This document shows positions 16,681 to 25,200 of a DNA stretch of 64,000 bases, piece after piece. Location of the stretch: the NCBI GenBank assembly GCA_012964435.1, contig DTTX01000026.1:119618-183617 (forward strand), written 5' to 3'. Position 1 is the first letter of the stretch, and the number at the start of each line of letters is the position of its first letter. Position numbers and translations under genes: made by a program. Under the pieces are notes generated by a model. It did not search any database, was not told the DNA's origin, and worked only from the letters and a program-made list of their open reading frames with translations. Origin of the DNA: Mesonia sp. (GTDB lineage Bacteria > Bacteroidota > Bacteroidia > Flavobacteriales > Flavobacteriaceae).

Positions 16681-17595
16681 TTATTTTAAAGCCGATTCTT
16701 TTAGAGTCGGCTTTTTTATTTTCTTTTTTCGGTTCGCCATATAGACGCCAAGTAAAATAATTCCGCCGGAAAGAATTTGTAAAAAGCCAAATTGCTCGCC
16801 ATCTAAAATTCCCCAACCAAAAGCCACCACCGGAATTAAATAGGTAACAGAGGTTGAAAAAACCGGATTTGAAATTTGCACCAATCGATTAAACAAAATC
16901 TTTGCAATGCCGGTACCAACCACCGAAAGAATAGCAATATAACCGATCGCCGTTTGTGTTGCCGTATCGTTTAGATTTTCAGCAGTAAAAAAATTAGCAA
17001 AAAGTAACACTAAGGTCGCAGGAATCATCAACACCGTAAAACAACCAACCGTAATACTTAACGCGGGTATATCTTGCAGATAACGCTTAATTACATGAAC
17101 ATTTATCGCGTACATACTCGTCGCTACAAGCGGAAGGAAAGCATAAATAAGGTTTTGACTGTCATCCATTTTTGCTCCGCTACTCACCAACAAAATTGAG
17201 CCGACCAAACCAATAGCGACTCCGGTAACTTGCTTTTTAGTTGATCTTATTTTGAAGATCAAAAACCCGAACACGATCGAAAGAATTGGCACGGTAGAAT
17301 TTAATATGGAAACGATGGCGCTGTTTATTTTTAATTCAGCAAAAGCGAAAAGAAAAGCAGGAAAAAATGTACCCAAAAAAGCAGAAACAGCAATCCATTT
17401 CCATTGCTGCTTTTTAATCTTTGATAGACTTCTAGCACCAATTAATAATAAAAAAATACCGGCCAGAAAAGTTCGCAAAGCTCCCAATTGTAAAGGCGTT
17501 AGACCTAACAATCCTTTTTTAATTAAGATGAAAGAACTCCCCCAAACTAAAGAAAGGGCAACTAAGTAAATCCATTTAAGCTGCTTGTGATCCAT
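16681..17595 (-). CDS. EamA/DMT-family transporter
   Basis: An inner-membrane protein of 304 residues with about ten hydrophobic segments in two EamA halves (about 8-135 and 150-290), each with family signatures such as LVWGSSFILIKKGL at the start and VATSMYAINVHVIKR opening the second half. DMT carriers export or import small metabolites such as amino acids; the substrate cannot be predicted. The start is the ATG at 17595; a TTG six codons earlier is less likely. Its last codons double as the terminator of the convergent M16 operon. A very basic tail (NRKKKIKKPT) marks the cytoplasmic C-terminus. Confidence 0.85.
   Translation of the reverse strand: MDHKQLKWIYLVALSLVWGSSFILIKKGLLGLTPLQLGALRTFLAGIFLLLIGARSLSKIKKQQWKWIAVSAFLGTFFPAFLFAFAELKINSAIVSILNSTVPILSIVFGFLIFKIRSTKKQVTGVAIGLVGSILLVSSGAKMDDSQNLIYAFLPLVATSMYAINVHVIKRYLQDIPALSITVGCFTVLMIPATLVLLFANFFTAENLNDTATQTAIGYIAILSVVGTGIAKILFNRLVQISNPVFSTSVTYLIPVVAFGWGILDGEQFGFLQILSGGIILLGVYMANRKKKIKKPTLKESALK
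16688..16717 (+). terminator. Terminator of the M16 operon, inside the end of the convergent gene
   Basis: A 12-bp stem with one G-T pair (16688-16699 with 16703-16714, core AAAGCCGA/TCGGCTTT) and a 3-base loop, followed by T6. It starts 22 bases after the M16 stop and lies within the last codons of the EamA gene on the other strand. Confidence 0.85.
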
Positions 17596-17647
17596 CGCTA
17601 GAATTTTTTGCAAAAGTCTAACTATTTATTGAAATGCACTAAGATTT

Positions 17648-18220
17648 CTATTCTTGAATTTCTGCCCACTTGGTCGATTCCATAATTCGACGAATATCTT
17701 TCGCCAAATAGTTTGCCGCCGGGACGATACTGTCGTAATTAGGCTGAGTTTTAAAATAAATAGAACCGGTTAAAAAGTGGTTAACACTATCAGTAATATA
17801 GAATTGTGCTTGCGAAGCTGCATCACCTTTTACTTCATAAAAAGTTCCGTAGGTGTTATTCTTTTTGTTGATGTAAGTATCGCCTTCAATTTCATCGGCT
17901 TTGATGGTATGCTGCAAAGGTAATTTTTGTCCATCGATTAAAAGCGCTTCTAAATTATCTCGAACCGGGCGGTAAGTAATAAAAATGGTTCCGTTTAAAT
18001 CGGGATACTCCAAATCTACCCAACAAGGATTGTTGGTTACCGAAGCTTTTACTTCCACCAGTTTATTAATTTCAAAAGTATACGGGCAAGGCAATTGTAT
18101 TTTTTTATATTCAGCTTCAGGATAATCGAGTGCCAAAAAACCTTTAGGCTTAGGTTGGTAGCTTTTTTCGCAACCCACCAAAACTAGAAGAAAAATTACA
18201 CTAACTATCGCTAACCTCAT
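17648..18220 (-). CDS. gldD: Gliding motility lipoprotein GldD
   Basis: A 190-residue lipoprotein with signal peptide and lipobox LVLVGCEKS (Cys about 16), then the GldD family start QPKPKGFLALDYP. GldD is required for gliding in flavobacteria and belongs to the set linked to the type IX secretion/gliding machinery. I place the start at the ATG at 18220; a TTG two codons earlier is also open. It overlaps the end of gldE by 20 bases, the conserved gldE-gldD order. Seeing it here supports, but does not prove, gliding, because gldD also occurs in non-gliding relatives. Confidence 0.94.
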   Translation of the reverse strand: MRLAIVSVIFLLVLVGCEKSYQPKPKGFLALDYPEAEYKKIQLPCPYTFEINKLVEVKASVTNNPCWVDLEYPDLNGTIFITYRPVRDNLEALLIDGQKLPLQHTIKADEIEGDTYINKKNNTYGTFYEVKGDAASQAQFYITDSVNHFLTGSIYFKTQPNYDSIVPAANYLAKDIRRIMESTKWAEIQE

Positions 18221-19535
18221 ACCCAATATTAACTTTTACTTGTTTGATACGTTTACCTTCAATGGCTTCTATGGTAAACGTATAATTTTCAAAAATTATT
18301 TTCTGATTTTTCTGCGGAAATTCTCCCGAGATCTCCAACAAGAACCCTGCTAAGGTTTCAGCTTCTCCTTTTTTCTCTTCAAAATAAACAGGATCTTCTA
18401 ACTTGATCACCTTGTAGAAATTCTTCAGCGGTGTTTTTCCTTCAAAAACATAATTATGATCGTCGAGTTTAGAGAAGATCAGGTCTTCATCATCAAACTC
18501 ATCGCTAATATCACCCACAATTTCTTCGATGATATCTTCCAAAGAAATGAGTCCGCTAGTACCGCCATATTCATCGACTACGATCGCTAAGTGATTTTTC
18601 TTGTCTTTGAAATCGTTCAGTAAATCGTCTAACTTTTTATTTTCCGGCACAAAATAAGGCTCGCGCAACAACGATTGCCAATTAAATTTTTTCTGGTCGA
18701 GATATGGCAATAGATCTTTTATATAAAGAATACCTTTTACGTTATCGATATTATCTTCATAAACCGGAATTCGAGAATAACCGTTCTCGGTAACTTCAGC
18801 AATTACCTCTTTAAAATCTTGTTCAATATTTAAAGCGAACATATCGATACGAGGCTTCATTACTTGTTTGGTTTCTGTATTCCCAAAAGAAACGATTCCT
18901 TGCAAAATTTTCTGCTCTTCTTTGGTCGTGTCTTCTTCTGAAGTAAGCTCTAAGGCTTGTGAGAGTTGATCGACGCTTAACGCTGATCGCTGCTTCCCTA
19001 ATCTATTATGAATTAACACGGTAACTTGACGCATCGGGATGCTAAAAATACTCAGTAATTTATCTAATACTGAAAGCGGATAAGCCATGAAATTTGAGAA
19101 TACAACTTTGTTACGACTCGCATAAATTTTCGGTAAAATCTCTCCGAAAAGTAAAATAAGAAAAGTAACCAATACGACTTCGATCACAAACCGAAGATTT
19201 ATACCGAAATAAATCGCTTCAATATCGCCAAAAAACATATCGCCCAGCGACTCAAATAAAAGCACCACAGCGATATTCACAAAATTATTAGCTACTAAAA
19301 TGGTCGCCAATAACTTTTTAGGTCGGTCTAATAAACGTATTAAAATTTGTTGCTTAGCAGATACATTACCATCTTTTACATCAAAATCTGAAGGCGTCAA
19401 AGAAAACAATGCTACTTCTGAACCAGAGATTAAGGCAGAACAAATTAAGAGCAACAAAAGAACGACTATCCCAAATACCTGAGAAAAATCGATCACTAAA
19501 AATGTATTAAATAAACTGGAAGGGTCAGGGTCCAA
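18201..19535 (-). CDS. gldE: Gliding motility-associated protein GldE (CNNM/CBS family)
   Basis: A 444-residue membrane protein: a CNNM transmembrane domain with about four segments (roughly 15-200), a CBS-domain pair (about 215-345, for example VKGILYIKDLL and IVVDEYGGTSGLISLEDI) and a C-terminal CorC/HlyC domain (about 355-440). Relatives take part in Mg2+/Co2+ transport, while GldE is tied genetically to gliding through gldD. The only sensible start is a TTG 20 bases after ssb, giving MDPDPSS, which matches the family start. It sits in the conserved mutY-ssb-gldE-gldD operon. Confidence 0.93.
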   Translation of the reverse strand: MDPDPSSLFNTFLVIDFSQVFGIVVLLLLLICSALISGSEVALFSLTPSDFDVKDGNVSAKQQILIRLLDRPKKLLATILVANNFVNIAVVLLFESLGDMFFGDIEAIYFGINLRFVIEVVLVTFLILLFGEILPKIYASRNKVVFSNFMAYPLSVLDKLLSIFSIPMRQVTVLIHNRLGKQRSALSVDQLSQALELTSEEDTTKEEQKILQGIVSFGNTETKQVMKPRIDMFALNIEQDFKEVIAEVTENGYSRIPVYEDNIDNVKGILYIKDLLPYLDQKKFNWQSLLREPYFVPENKKLDDLLNDFKDKKNHLAIVVDEYGGTSGLISLEDIIEEIVGDISDEFDDEDLIFSKLDDHNYVFEGKTPLKNFYKVIKLEDPVYFEEKKGEAETLAGFLLEISGEFPQKNQKIIFENYTFTIEAIEGKRIKQVKVNIGYEVSDS

Positions 19536-19555
19536 ATTTTTCGATTTAGTTTAAC

Positions 19556-20035
19556 TTAAAATGGAAGATCGTCTTCTTCTTCCTCATCCATTTGCGGCGG
19601 ATTTATGGCTGCCGGCGATGGTTGTTGTTGAGATTGTTGAGGTCGCGAACCACTCATTTGACCTTGAGGTTGCGCTCCACCACCCTGGCTTTGTTCTTTA
19701 GGAGTTAAAAAAGTAAACTCGGTACATTGTATTTCTGTAGAATAACGATCCATCCCTTTATCGTCTGTCCATTTTCTGGTTTTTATTCTACCTTCTATAT
19801 ATACTTTATCCCCTTTATTCAGGTATTTTTCGCAAACTTCAGCAGCTTTATTACGCACTACAATATTATGCCATTCGGTATTGCTCACGCGCTCACCGGT
19901 AGTTCTATTCACATAATCTTCATTAGTAGCCAGAGGAAAACGACCAATACTGCCGCCACCTTCAAAATAGTGCATTTTTACTTCATCTCCCGTATGCCCA
20001 ATAAGCATAACTTTATTTAACGTTCCTGATGCCAT
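19556..20035 (-). CDS. ssb: Single-stranded DNA-binding protein
   Basis: A 159-residue SSB. The OB-fold covers residues 1-110 (opening GTLNKVMLIGHTGDEV, with WHNIVVRNKAAEVCEKYL typical of the family). A Gly/Gln-rich linker (about 113-145) leads to the acidic tip DEEEEDDLPF that recruits repair and replication enzymes. It binds ssDNA as a tetramer. The length and tip are normal. It lies 34 bases after mutY and 20 bases before gldE. The linker is low-complexity but in frame, with no sign of damage. Confidence 0.97.
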   Translation of the reverse strand: MASGTLNKVMLIGHTGDEVKMHYFEGGGSIGRFPLATNEDYVNRTTGERVSNTEWHNIVVRNKAAEVCEKYLNKGDKVYIEGRIKTRKWTDDKGMDRYSTEIQCTEFTFLTPKEQSQGGGAQPQGQMSGSRPQQSQQQPSPAAINPPQMDEEEEDDLPF

Positions 20036-20069
20036 TTTTTTGCTTTTAAGTAAATGTAAGGAAAAAGTC

Positions 20070-21134
20070 TTATTTTGTAAAATTGAAATTCTCTATAAAT
20101 TTTTCAATCAACACCGGGACGGGATATGAGTGAATATCTGCCGTCGAAATCGTTTCAAAATCGTTATGAGAAAAGGCTTCCGGAAATTCTTCAACCTGAA
20201 CCACCCAAAACTTCACCATTAATTTACGGTGCGAAAGTACGTGTTTTATAGATTTTTTGTTGAATAAATTTACTTTTTTGAAATCTTCCTGCAGCAACTT
20301 CTTCACTTCGGGATGCGTAAGAAAGTCTGCCTCAGCTAAATTTTTATAGCTTTCAACTAAAGGAAATTGATATAAGTTTCTCCAAATTCCGTTTCCTTTT
20401 CGTTGCTGAATAATGGTTTGATCTCCTTTTAATAACACCAAATAATTAAAATACTTGGTAAGTACTTTCGTTTTTTTCAGTTTAACGGGAAGCTCCTTAA
20501 TTTTTCCTTGCTGAAATGCTTCACAATTCTGCTGAAAAGGACAAGAAATACAATACGGGTTTTTCGGTTTGCAATGCAAAGCACCAAACTCCATAATTGC
20601 CTGGTTGTAAACACTAGGTTGTTCTTTATCGATCAGTTTTTCTGCAAGCGCCTTAAATTCTTTAATCCCTTCTGTAGAATTAATAGGCGTATCGACACCA
20701 AAAACTCGTGAAAGTACTCGGTAAACATTACCATCGACCACAGCAACAGCTTCATTAAAACAAATCGATGCAATCGCACTCGCAGTATAATCTCCCACTC
20801 CTTTTAGTTTCTTCAACTCCTTATAAGTATTCGGAAACTCTCCTTTTAATTCTTCTGCAACGTATTTTGCCGTAAAATGAAGGTTGCGTGCTCTCGAATA
20901 ATAACCCAAACCTTGCCAGAGTTTGAGTACTTTTTCTTCAGAAGCTTCAGCAAGATCAAAAACCGTCGGAAATTCTTCTGTAAAACGTAAATAATAAGGT
21001 AAACCTTGTGCCACTCGGGTTTGTTGCAGCATTATTTCACTCAACCAAATGTGATAAGGATTCTTAGTTTTACGCCAAGGCAATTCTCGCTGGTTCGATA
21101 AATACCAATCAATCAATAATTTAGAAAAATTCAT
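20070..21134 (-). CDS. mutY: A/G-specific adenine glycosylase
   Basis: A 354-residue base-excision repair enzyme that removes adenine mispaired with 8-oxoguanine. It has the helix-hairpin-helix LKKLKGVGDYTASAIASI with the catalytic Asp in VAVVDGNVYRVLSR, and the 4Fe-4S loop as C-x6-C-x2-C-x5-C (CKPKNPYCISCPFQQNC). The C-terminal NUDIX-like domain (about 225-350), which recognises the 8-oxoG, is present. The start is the ATG at 21134. It heads the mutY-ssb-gldE-gldD operon and is divergent from the HU gene across a 139-base gap. Confidence 0.96.
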   Translation of the reverse strand: MNFSKLLIDWYLSNQRELPWRKTKNPYHIWLSEIMLQQTRVAQGLPYYLRFTEEFPTVFDLAEASEEKVLKLWQGLGYYSRARNLHFTAKYVAEELKGEFPNTYKELKKLKGVGDYTASAIASICFNEAVAVVDGNVYRVLSRVFGVDTPINSTEGIKEFKALAEKLIDKEQPSVYNQAIMEFGALHCKPKNPYCISCPFQQNCEAFQQGKIKELPVKLKKTKVLTKYFNYLVLLKGDQTIIQQRKGNGIWRNLYQFPLVESYKNLAEADFLTHPEVKKLLQEDFKKVNLFNKKSIKHVLSHRKLMVKFWVVQVEEFPEAFSHNDFETISTADIHSYPVPVLIEKFIENFNFTK

Positions 21135-21195
21135 GCTGCGATTTGTTAAAATACAATAATAAAAGTTTATTTCGTTACTATTTAAAGGTTTAGGC

Positions 21196-21227
21196 TTGAT
21201 TAATTGAATATTAAATTAGTATATTTG
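21196..21227 (+). promoter_or_regulatory. Promoter for HU and the 29-residue gene
   Basis: TTG at 21196-21198 and, 21 bases on, TATATTTG at 21220-21227, an exact -7 consensus. The start of transcription would be near 21232, giving a leader of about 40 bases before the ATG at 21274. Confidence 0.8.
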
Positions 21228-21273
21228 CGCCCTTGAAAAATGTAACCCTATTTATAACAAAAATAATTGTAAA

Positions 21274-21564
21274 ATGACGAAAGCAGATATCGTAGCGAAT
21301 ATTTCAGAGAAATTAGGAATGGAAAAAGGTGATGTTCAAGCTACAATTGAGACTTTTATGGAAGAAGTGAAAACTTCTTTAGAAAGCGGAGATAACGTAT
21401 ATTTAAGAGGTTTTGGAAGTTTTATTATTAAAACTCGTGCAGAGAAGACCGGAAGAAACATCTCTAAAAACACTACAATTAAAATACCAGCACATAATAT
21501 TCCTGCATTTAAGCCTGCAAAAGTTTTTATTGAAGGTGTAAAAACAAATGTAGAAGTAAAATAA
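21274..21564 (+). CDS. HU/IHF-family DNA-binding protein
   Basis: A 96-residue histone-like protein that bends DNA as a dimer. The N-terminal helices (TKADIVANISEKLG) and the signature YLRGFGSFIIKTRAEKTGRN are complete, and the arm carries IPAHNIPAFKPAK with the conserved Pro at the tip. Length is standard. It is transcribed from a strong promoter together with the small basic gene that follows, ending at the terminator at 21677-21704. Whether it works as HU or in a site-specific IHF-like way cannot be told. Confidence 0.96.
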   Translation: MTKADIVANISEKLGMEKGDVQATIETFMEEVKTSLESGDNVYLRGFGSFIIKTRAEKTGRNISKNTTIKIPAHNIPAFKPAKVFIEGVKTNVEVK

Positions 21565-21595
21565 AACGAATTATTAATTTTTAAAATCTTTATTT

Positions 21596-21685
21596 ATGCC
21601 AAGTGGTAAAAAAAGAAAAAGACATAAGGTAGCAACGCACAAGCGTAAGAAAAGAAGAAGAGCTAACCGTCACAAGAAAAAGTAG
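21596..21685 (+). CDS. 29-residue highly basic protein (probable ribosome-associated)
   Basis: A very short gene: ATG at 21596, 29 codons, TAG at 21683. The product begins MPSGKKRKRHK, then has VATHKRKKRRRANRHKKK; about 20 of 29 residues are Lys, Arg or His. It is 31 bases after HU, shares its transcript and has its stop codon inside the terminator stem. The same tiny protein is, as I recall, conserved at this place in many Bacteroidota, and it resembles the AURKAIP1/COX24-type small basic proteins that include ribosomal subunits. A ribosomal or RNA-binding role is therefore likely but not proven. Confidence 0.8.
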   Translation: MPSGKKRKRHKVATHKRKKRRRANRHKKK

Positions 21686-21704
21686 TTTCTAACTACTTTT
21701 TTTG
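21677..21704 (+). terminator. Terminator after the 29-residue gene
   Basis: A perfect 11-bp stem AAAAAGTAGTT/AACTACTTTTT (21677-21687 with 21691-21701), a 3-base loop and a following T-run. The upstream gene's stop codon lies within the first arm. Confidence 0.92.
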
Positions 21705-21831
21705 TTTAAAGTTCATTGACATGGAAGTGTTTTAATACACTTCTTCAGGAAATTAAAAGTCCTGTGATAATTATTGTTTAATCCATCTATACTTGCCTAT
21801 GTAGGTATGGATAAAAATCTAATATGCATGA

Positions 21832-23373
21832 ATGATGAATAAGGAATTAATTATTAGATCCAATTCCTCTGCTATTGATTTTGCCTTATTAAAAGATGGA
21901 AAACTAATTGAATTACACAAAGAAGATAACGACAGTAATTTCTCTGTTGGCGATATTTATTTAGCCAAAATTAGAAAAGCTGTTCCCGGTCTTAACGCAG
22001 CCTTCGTTAACGTTGGTTACGAGAAAGATGGTTTTTTACACTATCACGATCTAGGGCCGCAGATATCTTCTTTGATGAAATTCATAAAACGTGTAAGCAC
22101 AGGTAAATTAAGAGATTATTCGCTTAAGAATTATTCTTTTGAAAAAGATATTGATAAAGACGGAAGTATTACCGATGTCTTAAAATCAAATCAATCGATC
22201 TTGGTACAAATCGTAAAAGAACCTATTTCTACCAAAGGCCCAAGAATAAGCAGTGAACTTTCGCTCGCCGGAAGATACATTGTACTTGTTCCTTTTTCTA
22301 ACCGTATTTCTGTTTCGCAAAAAATAGAAGACAAAGAAGAAAAAGACCGCCTTAAACGACTTGTAAAAAGTATTAAACCGAAAGGTTTTGGAGTAATAGT
22401 ACGTACCGTTGCAGAAGGCAAAAAAGTAGCAGACCTCGACAAAGATCTTCAGAATTTGATGAATCGTTGGACAGGGATGTGTAAAAAATTGTATAAAGCC
22501 AGCACACCATCTAAAGTATTAGGAGAACTTAATCGTGCCAATTCTCTATTAAGAGATATGTTTAACGAGAGTTTTACTTCTATTTGTACAGATGAAGAAG
22601 CACTTTATACCCAAATTAAAGATTATGTTAGCGAAATCTCGCCCGACAAAGAGTCTATTGTAAAACAGTATCAATCAAACGTTCCTATCTTTGAGAAATT
22701 TGGTATCGAAAGACAAATAAAAACCGGTTTTGGCAAAACCGTTTCGATGAGCAAAGGTGCCTACCTCGTGATCGAGCATACAGAAGCGATGCACGTGATC
22801 GATGTAAACAGTGGTAACCGAAGCAATAAAGCCAAGAACCAAGAAGAAACTGCCTTAGAAGTAAACCTAATTAGTGCCACAGAAGTTGCCAGACAATTAC
22901 GTCTGCGCGATATGGGTGGTATTATTGTGGTAGACTTTATAGATATGAACAAAGCAGAAAACCGAAAAGCGCTTTACAACCATTTAAGAGATGAAATGAG
23001 CGACGATCGTGCAAAGCACAAGATTTTACCTCCCACAAAATTCGGGTTGATACAAATTACCAGACAACGTGTAAGGCCGGAGATGAATATTAAAACTCGC
23101 GAGAAAAACCCTAACGGGGAAGGAGAAATTGAAGCTCCTATCGTAGTGATTAATAAAATTAACGCTGACTTACAGAAACTAATTAAAAAAGGTCATAAAA
23201 AGCTGTCGCTAACCGCGCATCCTTTTGTGGCGGCCTACTTAACAAGAGGCATTCCATCACCCAGAAGTAAATGGTTTTTTGACCATAAACGATGGGTAAA
23301 AATTTTACCAAGAGACGCTTACACGTATTTAGAGTATCATTTTCACGACAGTAAAGGTGAAGAGATCAATTAA
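21832..23373 (+). CDS. rng: Ribonuclease G (RNase E/G family)
   Basis: A 513-residue endoribonuclease of the RNase E/G family, which processes rRNA ends and starts mRNA decay. It has an S1 RNA-binding domain at about 37-125 (GDIYLAKIRKAVPGLNAAFVN) and the catalytic domain with HVIDVNSGN and GGIIVVDFIDM, holding the metal-binding aspartates. The C-terminal non-catalytic scaffold of RNase E is absent, so RNase G is the better name. Two successive ATG codons open the frame at 21832 and 21835. It follows HU in the conserved block and has its own terminator. Confidence 0.94.
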   Translation: MMNKELIIRSNSSAIDFALLKDGKLIELHKEDNDSNFSVGDIYLAKIRKAVPGLNAAFVNVGYEKDGFLHYHDLGPQISSLMKFIKRVSTGKLRDYSLKNYSFEKDIDKDGSITDVLKSNQSILVQIVKEPISTKGPRISSELSLAGRYIVLVPFSNRISVSQKIEDKEEKDRLKRLVKSIKPKGFGVIVRTVAEGKKVADLDKDLQNLMNRWTGMCKKLYKASTPSKVLGELNRANSLLRDMFNESFTSICTDEEALYTQIKDYVSEISPDKESIVKQYQSNVPIFEKFGIERQIKTGFGKTVSMSKGAYLVIEHTEAMHVIDVNSGNRSNKAKNQEETALEVNLISATEVARQLRLRDMGGIIVVDFIDMNKAENRKALYNHLRDEMSDDRAKHKILPPTKFGLIQITRQRVRPEMNIKTREKNPNGEGEIEAPIVVINKINADLQKLIKKGHKKLSLTAHPFVAAYLTRGIPSPRSKWFFDHKRWVKILPRDAYTYLEYHFHDSKGEEIN

Positions 23374-23381
23374 AATTTTAT

Positions 23382-23416
23382 AACGCCCTTTAGTTTTATA
23401 CTAACGGGCGTTTTTT
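23382..23416 (+). terminator. Terminator of rng
   Basis: AACGCCC (23382-23388) pairs with GGGCGTT (23406-23412), with extra TTAG/CTAA pairs inside, followed by T6. It starts nine bases after the stop codon. Confidence 0.88.
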
Positions 23417-23449
23417 GTTTATAGCTATTATTTCTAGCTATATTCTACT

Positions 23450-23457
23450 TATTTTTG
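23450..23457 (+). promoter_or_regulatory. -7 element of recX, near-leaderless
   Basis: TATTTTTG matches TAnnTTTG, with only seven bases between it and the recX ATG at 23465. With the usual spacing the transcript would start at or within a few bases of the start codon. Confidence 0.6.
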
Positions 23458-23464
23458 CTGAAGT

Positions 23465-23953
23465 ATGCAGCAACCCAATCATAAAACATATACGGTTAAA
23501 GAAGCTACGCTCAAAATGATGAAATTTTGCGCCTATCAAGAGCGCTGTCATCAAGAAATCGAGCAAAAGCTAAAAGATATGCGAATGATCCCGGAAGCAC
23601 GCCAAGAGATCATTTATAAGCTTATACAAGAGAATTTTTTAAATGAAGAACGCTTCGCACAAAGTTTTGCCCGAGGAAAATTCAACCAAAAGAAATGGGG
23701 TAAAATTAGAATTGTAAGAGAACTAAAACTTCGGAATATTTCTCGTTTTAATATTGATAGCGCTTTAAAAGAAATTTCAGCTGAAGCATATTTCAATACT
23801 TTTGAAGAAATTTCCACTAAAAAGTGGGAAACTACTCGAGAAAAAAGTCTGCTCAAAAAGAAAAAGAAAGTCGCCGACTATCTATTTTATAGAGGCTGGG
23901 AAAGTAATTTGGTGTACGAAAAGCTACAAGAGCTCGAACAACAAGAAAAGTAA
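23465..23953 (+). CDS. recX: Regulatory protein RecX family
   Basis: A 162-residue all-helical protein of the RecX family, which binds and restrains RecA filaments. Family features are KMMKFCAYQERCHQEIEQKL near the start, NEERFAQSFARGKFNQKKWG in the second repeat and the late VADYLFYRGWESNLVYEKL. The length is ordinary. recA is not in the window, so control over it is inferred from the family. A -7 element lies only seven bases before the ATG. Its stop codon abuts the end of the convergent PepSY gene by one base. Confidence 0.9.
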   Translation: MQQPNHKTYTVKEATLKMMKFCAYQERCHQEIEQKLKDMRMIPEARQEIIYKLIQENFLNEERFAQSFARGKFNQKKWGKIRIVRELKLRNISRFNIDSALKEISAEAYFNTFEEISTKKWETTREKSLLKKKKKVADYLFYRGWESNLVYEKLQELEQQEK

Positions 23954-23954
23954 A

Positions 23955-25133
23955 TTAAGGCTTTAATTTTCGGCCTTTATTCCACCAAACTAAAAAGCCG
24001 GTTACCGGTAAACTCGCACAAATTAGGCTGATAAAAAAAGCTAACAACTTGCCGGGAAAGCCAAAAACAGCTCCAATATGTATATCGTAATTTAATGAAG
24101 AAAGTTGATCGGCAAAATCTGCTTCAGCATAACGATCACCTTTCATTCTTAACTCTTTCAAAGTATAACGATCAAAATAATGTTCATTTTTATTGTAAAA
24201 CGAACCATGATCTTGATAAGCCACAATTTCTATGGCGTCATCTTCATCTTCTAAAATTGGCGTCATATACATTCCTTGCACCTCAGGTTCTTGCGCTAAG
24301 GTTTTATACCAAGCTCGATCTAGCGGAGAAATCGTATCATCTTCAACTAAACCTTTTTGAGAAATATCTGAATGCGGATGATGATGTTCCGGTTTACTTT
24401 CTCCACCGGAAGCGATATAATACAATCCATCTTCAAACCAATGGAAACTCCACACCAAACCGGTTGCGGCTAACACAAAAGCGAGTATCAAACTATAGAA
24501 ACCAAGTACATTATGTAAATCGTAATTTACCCGTTTAAACTTCGCCTTCCATTTAATTTTAAAGCTTTTATTGAAGTTTGCTTTTTTGAAGTTTTTAGGC
24601 CACCACATCACTAAACCAGAAATAAGTAGCAACACAAATATTAAAGTACAAACCCCAACAATTGGCCGACCAATCTCATAGGGTAACCAAAGTGCTCGAT
24701 GCCCATCAATAATAAAACGGAAAAAATCGAATTCGCCATTCCCTAACATTTGCTGTTTTTGTAAAAACTCTCCGGTATACGGATTCATAAAAACAGCGGT
24801 AAAACTTCGTTTACCATTTTCAAAAGAACTAAAGCCAACTGCCGCAGCACCTTCTTTATCGCTATAAGTTAAGCCCGTAGGTTTTTGATTAGGCATATAA
24901 ACTTTTGCCGTATCTAACAGTTTTGATGGCGGAACGAATTCTTGATCTTGAACCTCCACAAAACGCCAAGGCTCTAAATAGTCTTTTATTTCTTGCTGAA
25001 ACGCATAAAAGCAACCGGTAATGCTCACGATAAACACTACGATTCCCGAAATTAAACCCAACCACAAGTGTAGCCAATCGTTTAATTTTCGTAAAGGAGA
25101 TTTTTTATTTTTCTTCTTTTTGTTGCTCTTCAT
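23955..25133 (-). CDS. PepSY-associated transmembrane protein (PiuB-like)
   Basis: A 392-residue inner-membrane protein with four main hydrophobic segments (about 15-38, 145-170, 195-220 and 350-375) and PepSY regions between. The start LNDWLHLWLGLISGIVVFI and RVNYDLHNVLGFYS are typical, with conserved His residues at membrane edges. Relatives such as PiuB sit in siderophore uptake loci and may reduce the iron-siderophore in the periplasm or inner membrane. It follows the DUF4374 and TonB receptor genes, which supports an iron role. A perfect hairpin between it and the DUF4374 gene may lower its expression. Confidence 0.88.
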   Translation of the reverse strand: MKSNKKKKNKKSPLRKLNDWLHLWLGLISGIVVFIVSITGCFYAFQQEIKDYLEPWRFVEVQDQEFVPPSKLLDTAKVYMPNQKPTGLTYSDKEGAAAVGFSSFENGKRSFTAVFMNPYTGEFLQKQQMLGNGEFDFFRFIIDGHRALWLPYEIGRPIVGVCTLIFVLLLISGLVMWWPKNFKKANFNKSFKIKWKAKFKRVNYDLHNVLGFYSLILAFVLAATGLVWSFHWFEDGLYYIASGGESKPEHHHPHSDISQKGLVEDDTISPLDRAWYKTLAQEPEVQGMYMTPILEDEDDAIEIVAYQDHGSFYNKNEHYFDRYTLKELRMKGDRYAEADFADQLSSLNYDIHIGAVFGFPGKLLAFFISLICASLPVTGFLVWWNKGRKLKP

Positions 25134-25152
25134 AATTCAGCATAAAAAAACA

Positions 25153-25181
25153 ACATCAGCTTAAAAATTTTAAGCTGATGT
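25153..25181 (-). terminator. Strong hairpin inside the iron operon
   Basis: A perfect 14-bp stem (25153-25166 with 25168-25181, core ACATCAGCTT/AAGCTGATGT) with a one-base nominal loop. On the minus strand it is followed by a T7 run that runs almost to the PepSY start codon. It looks like a terminator or attenuator between the DUF4374 and PepSY genes. Confidence 0.75.
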
Positions 25182-25200
25182 CGATAATTAAATAGTATCC

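Noticed and set aside
22191-22442. Open frame opposite rng, and similar frames opposite ahcY, bioB and uvrC
   Set aside because: They mirror confident genes on the other strand, have low-complexity Ser/Leu-rich products and no family features.
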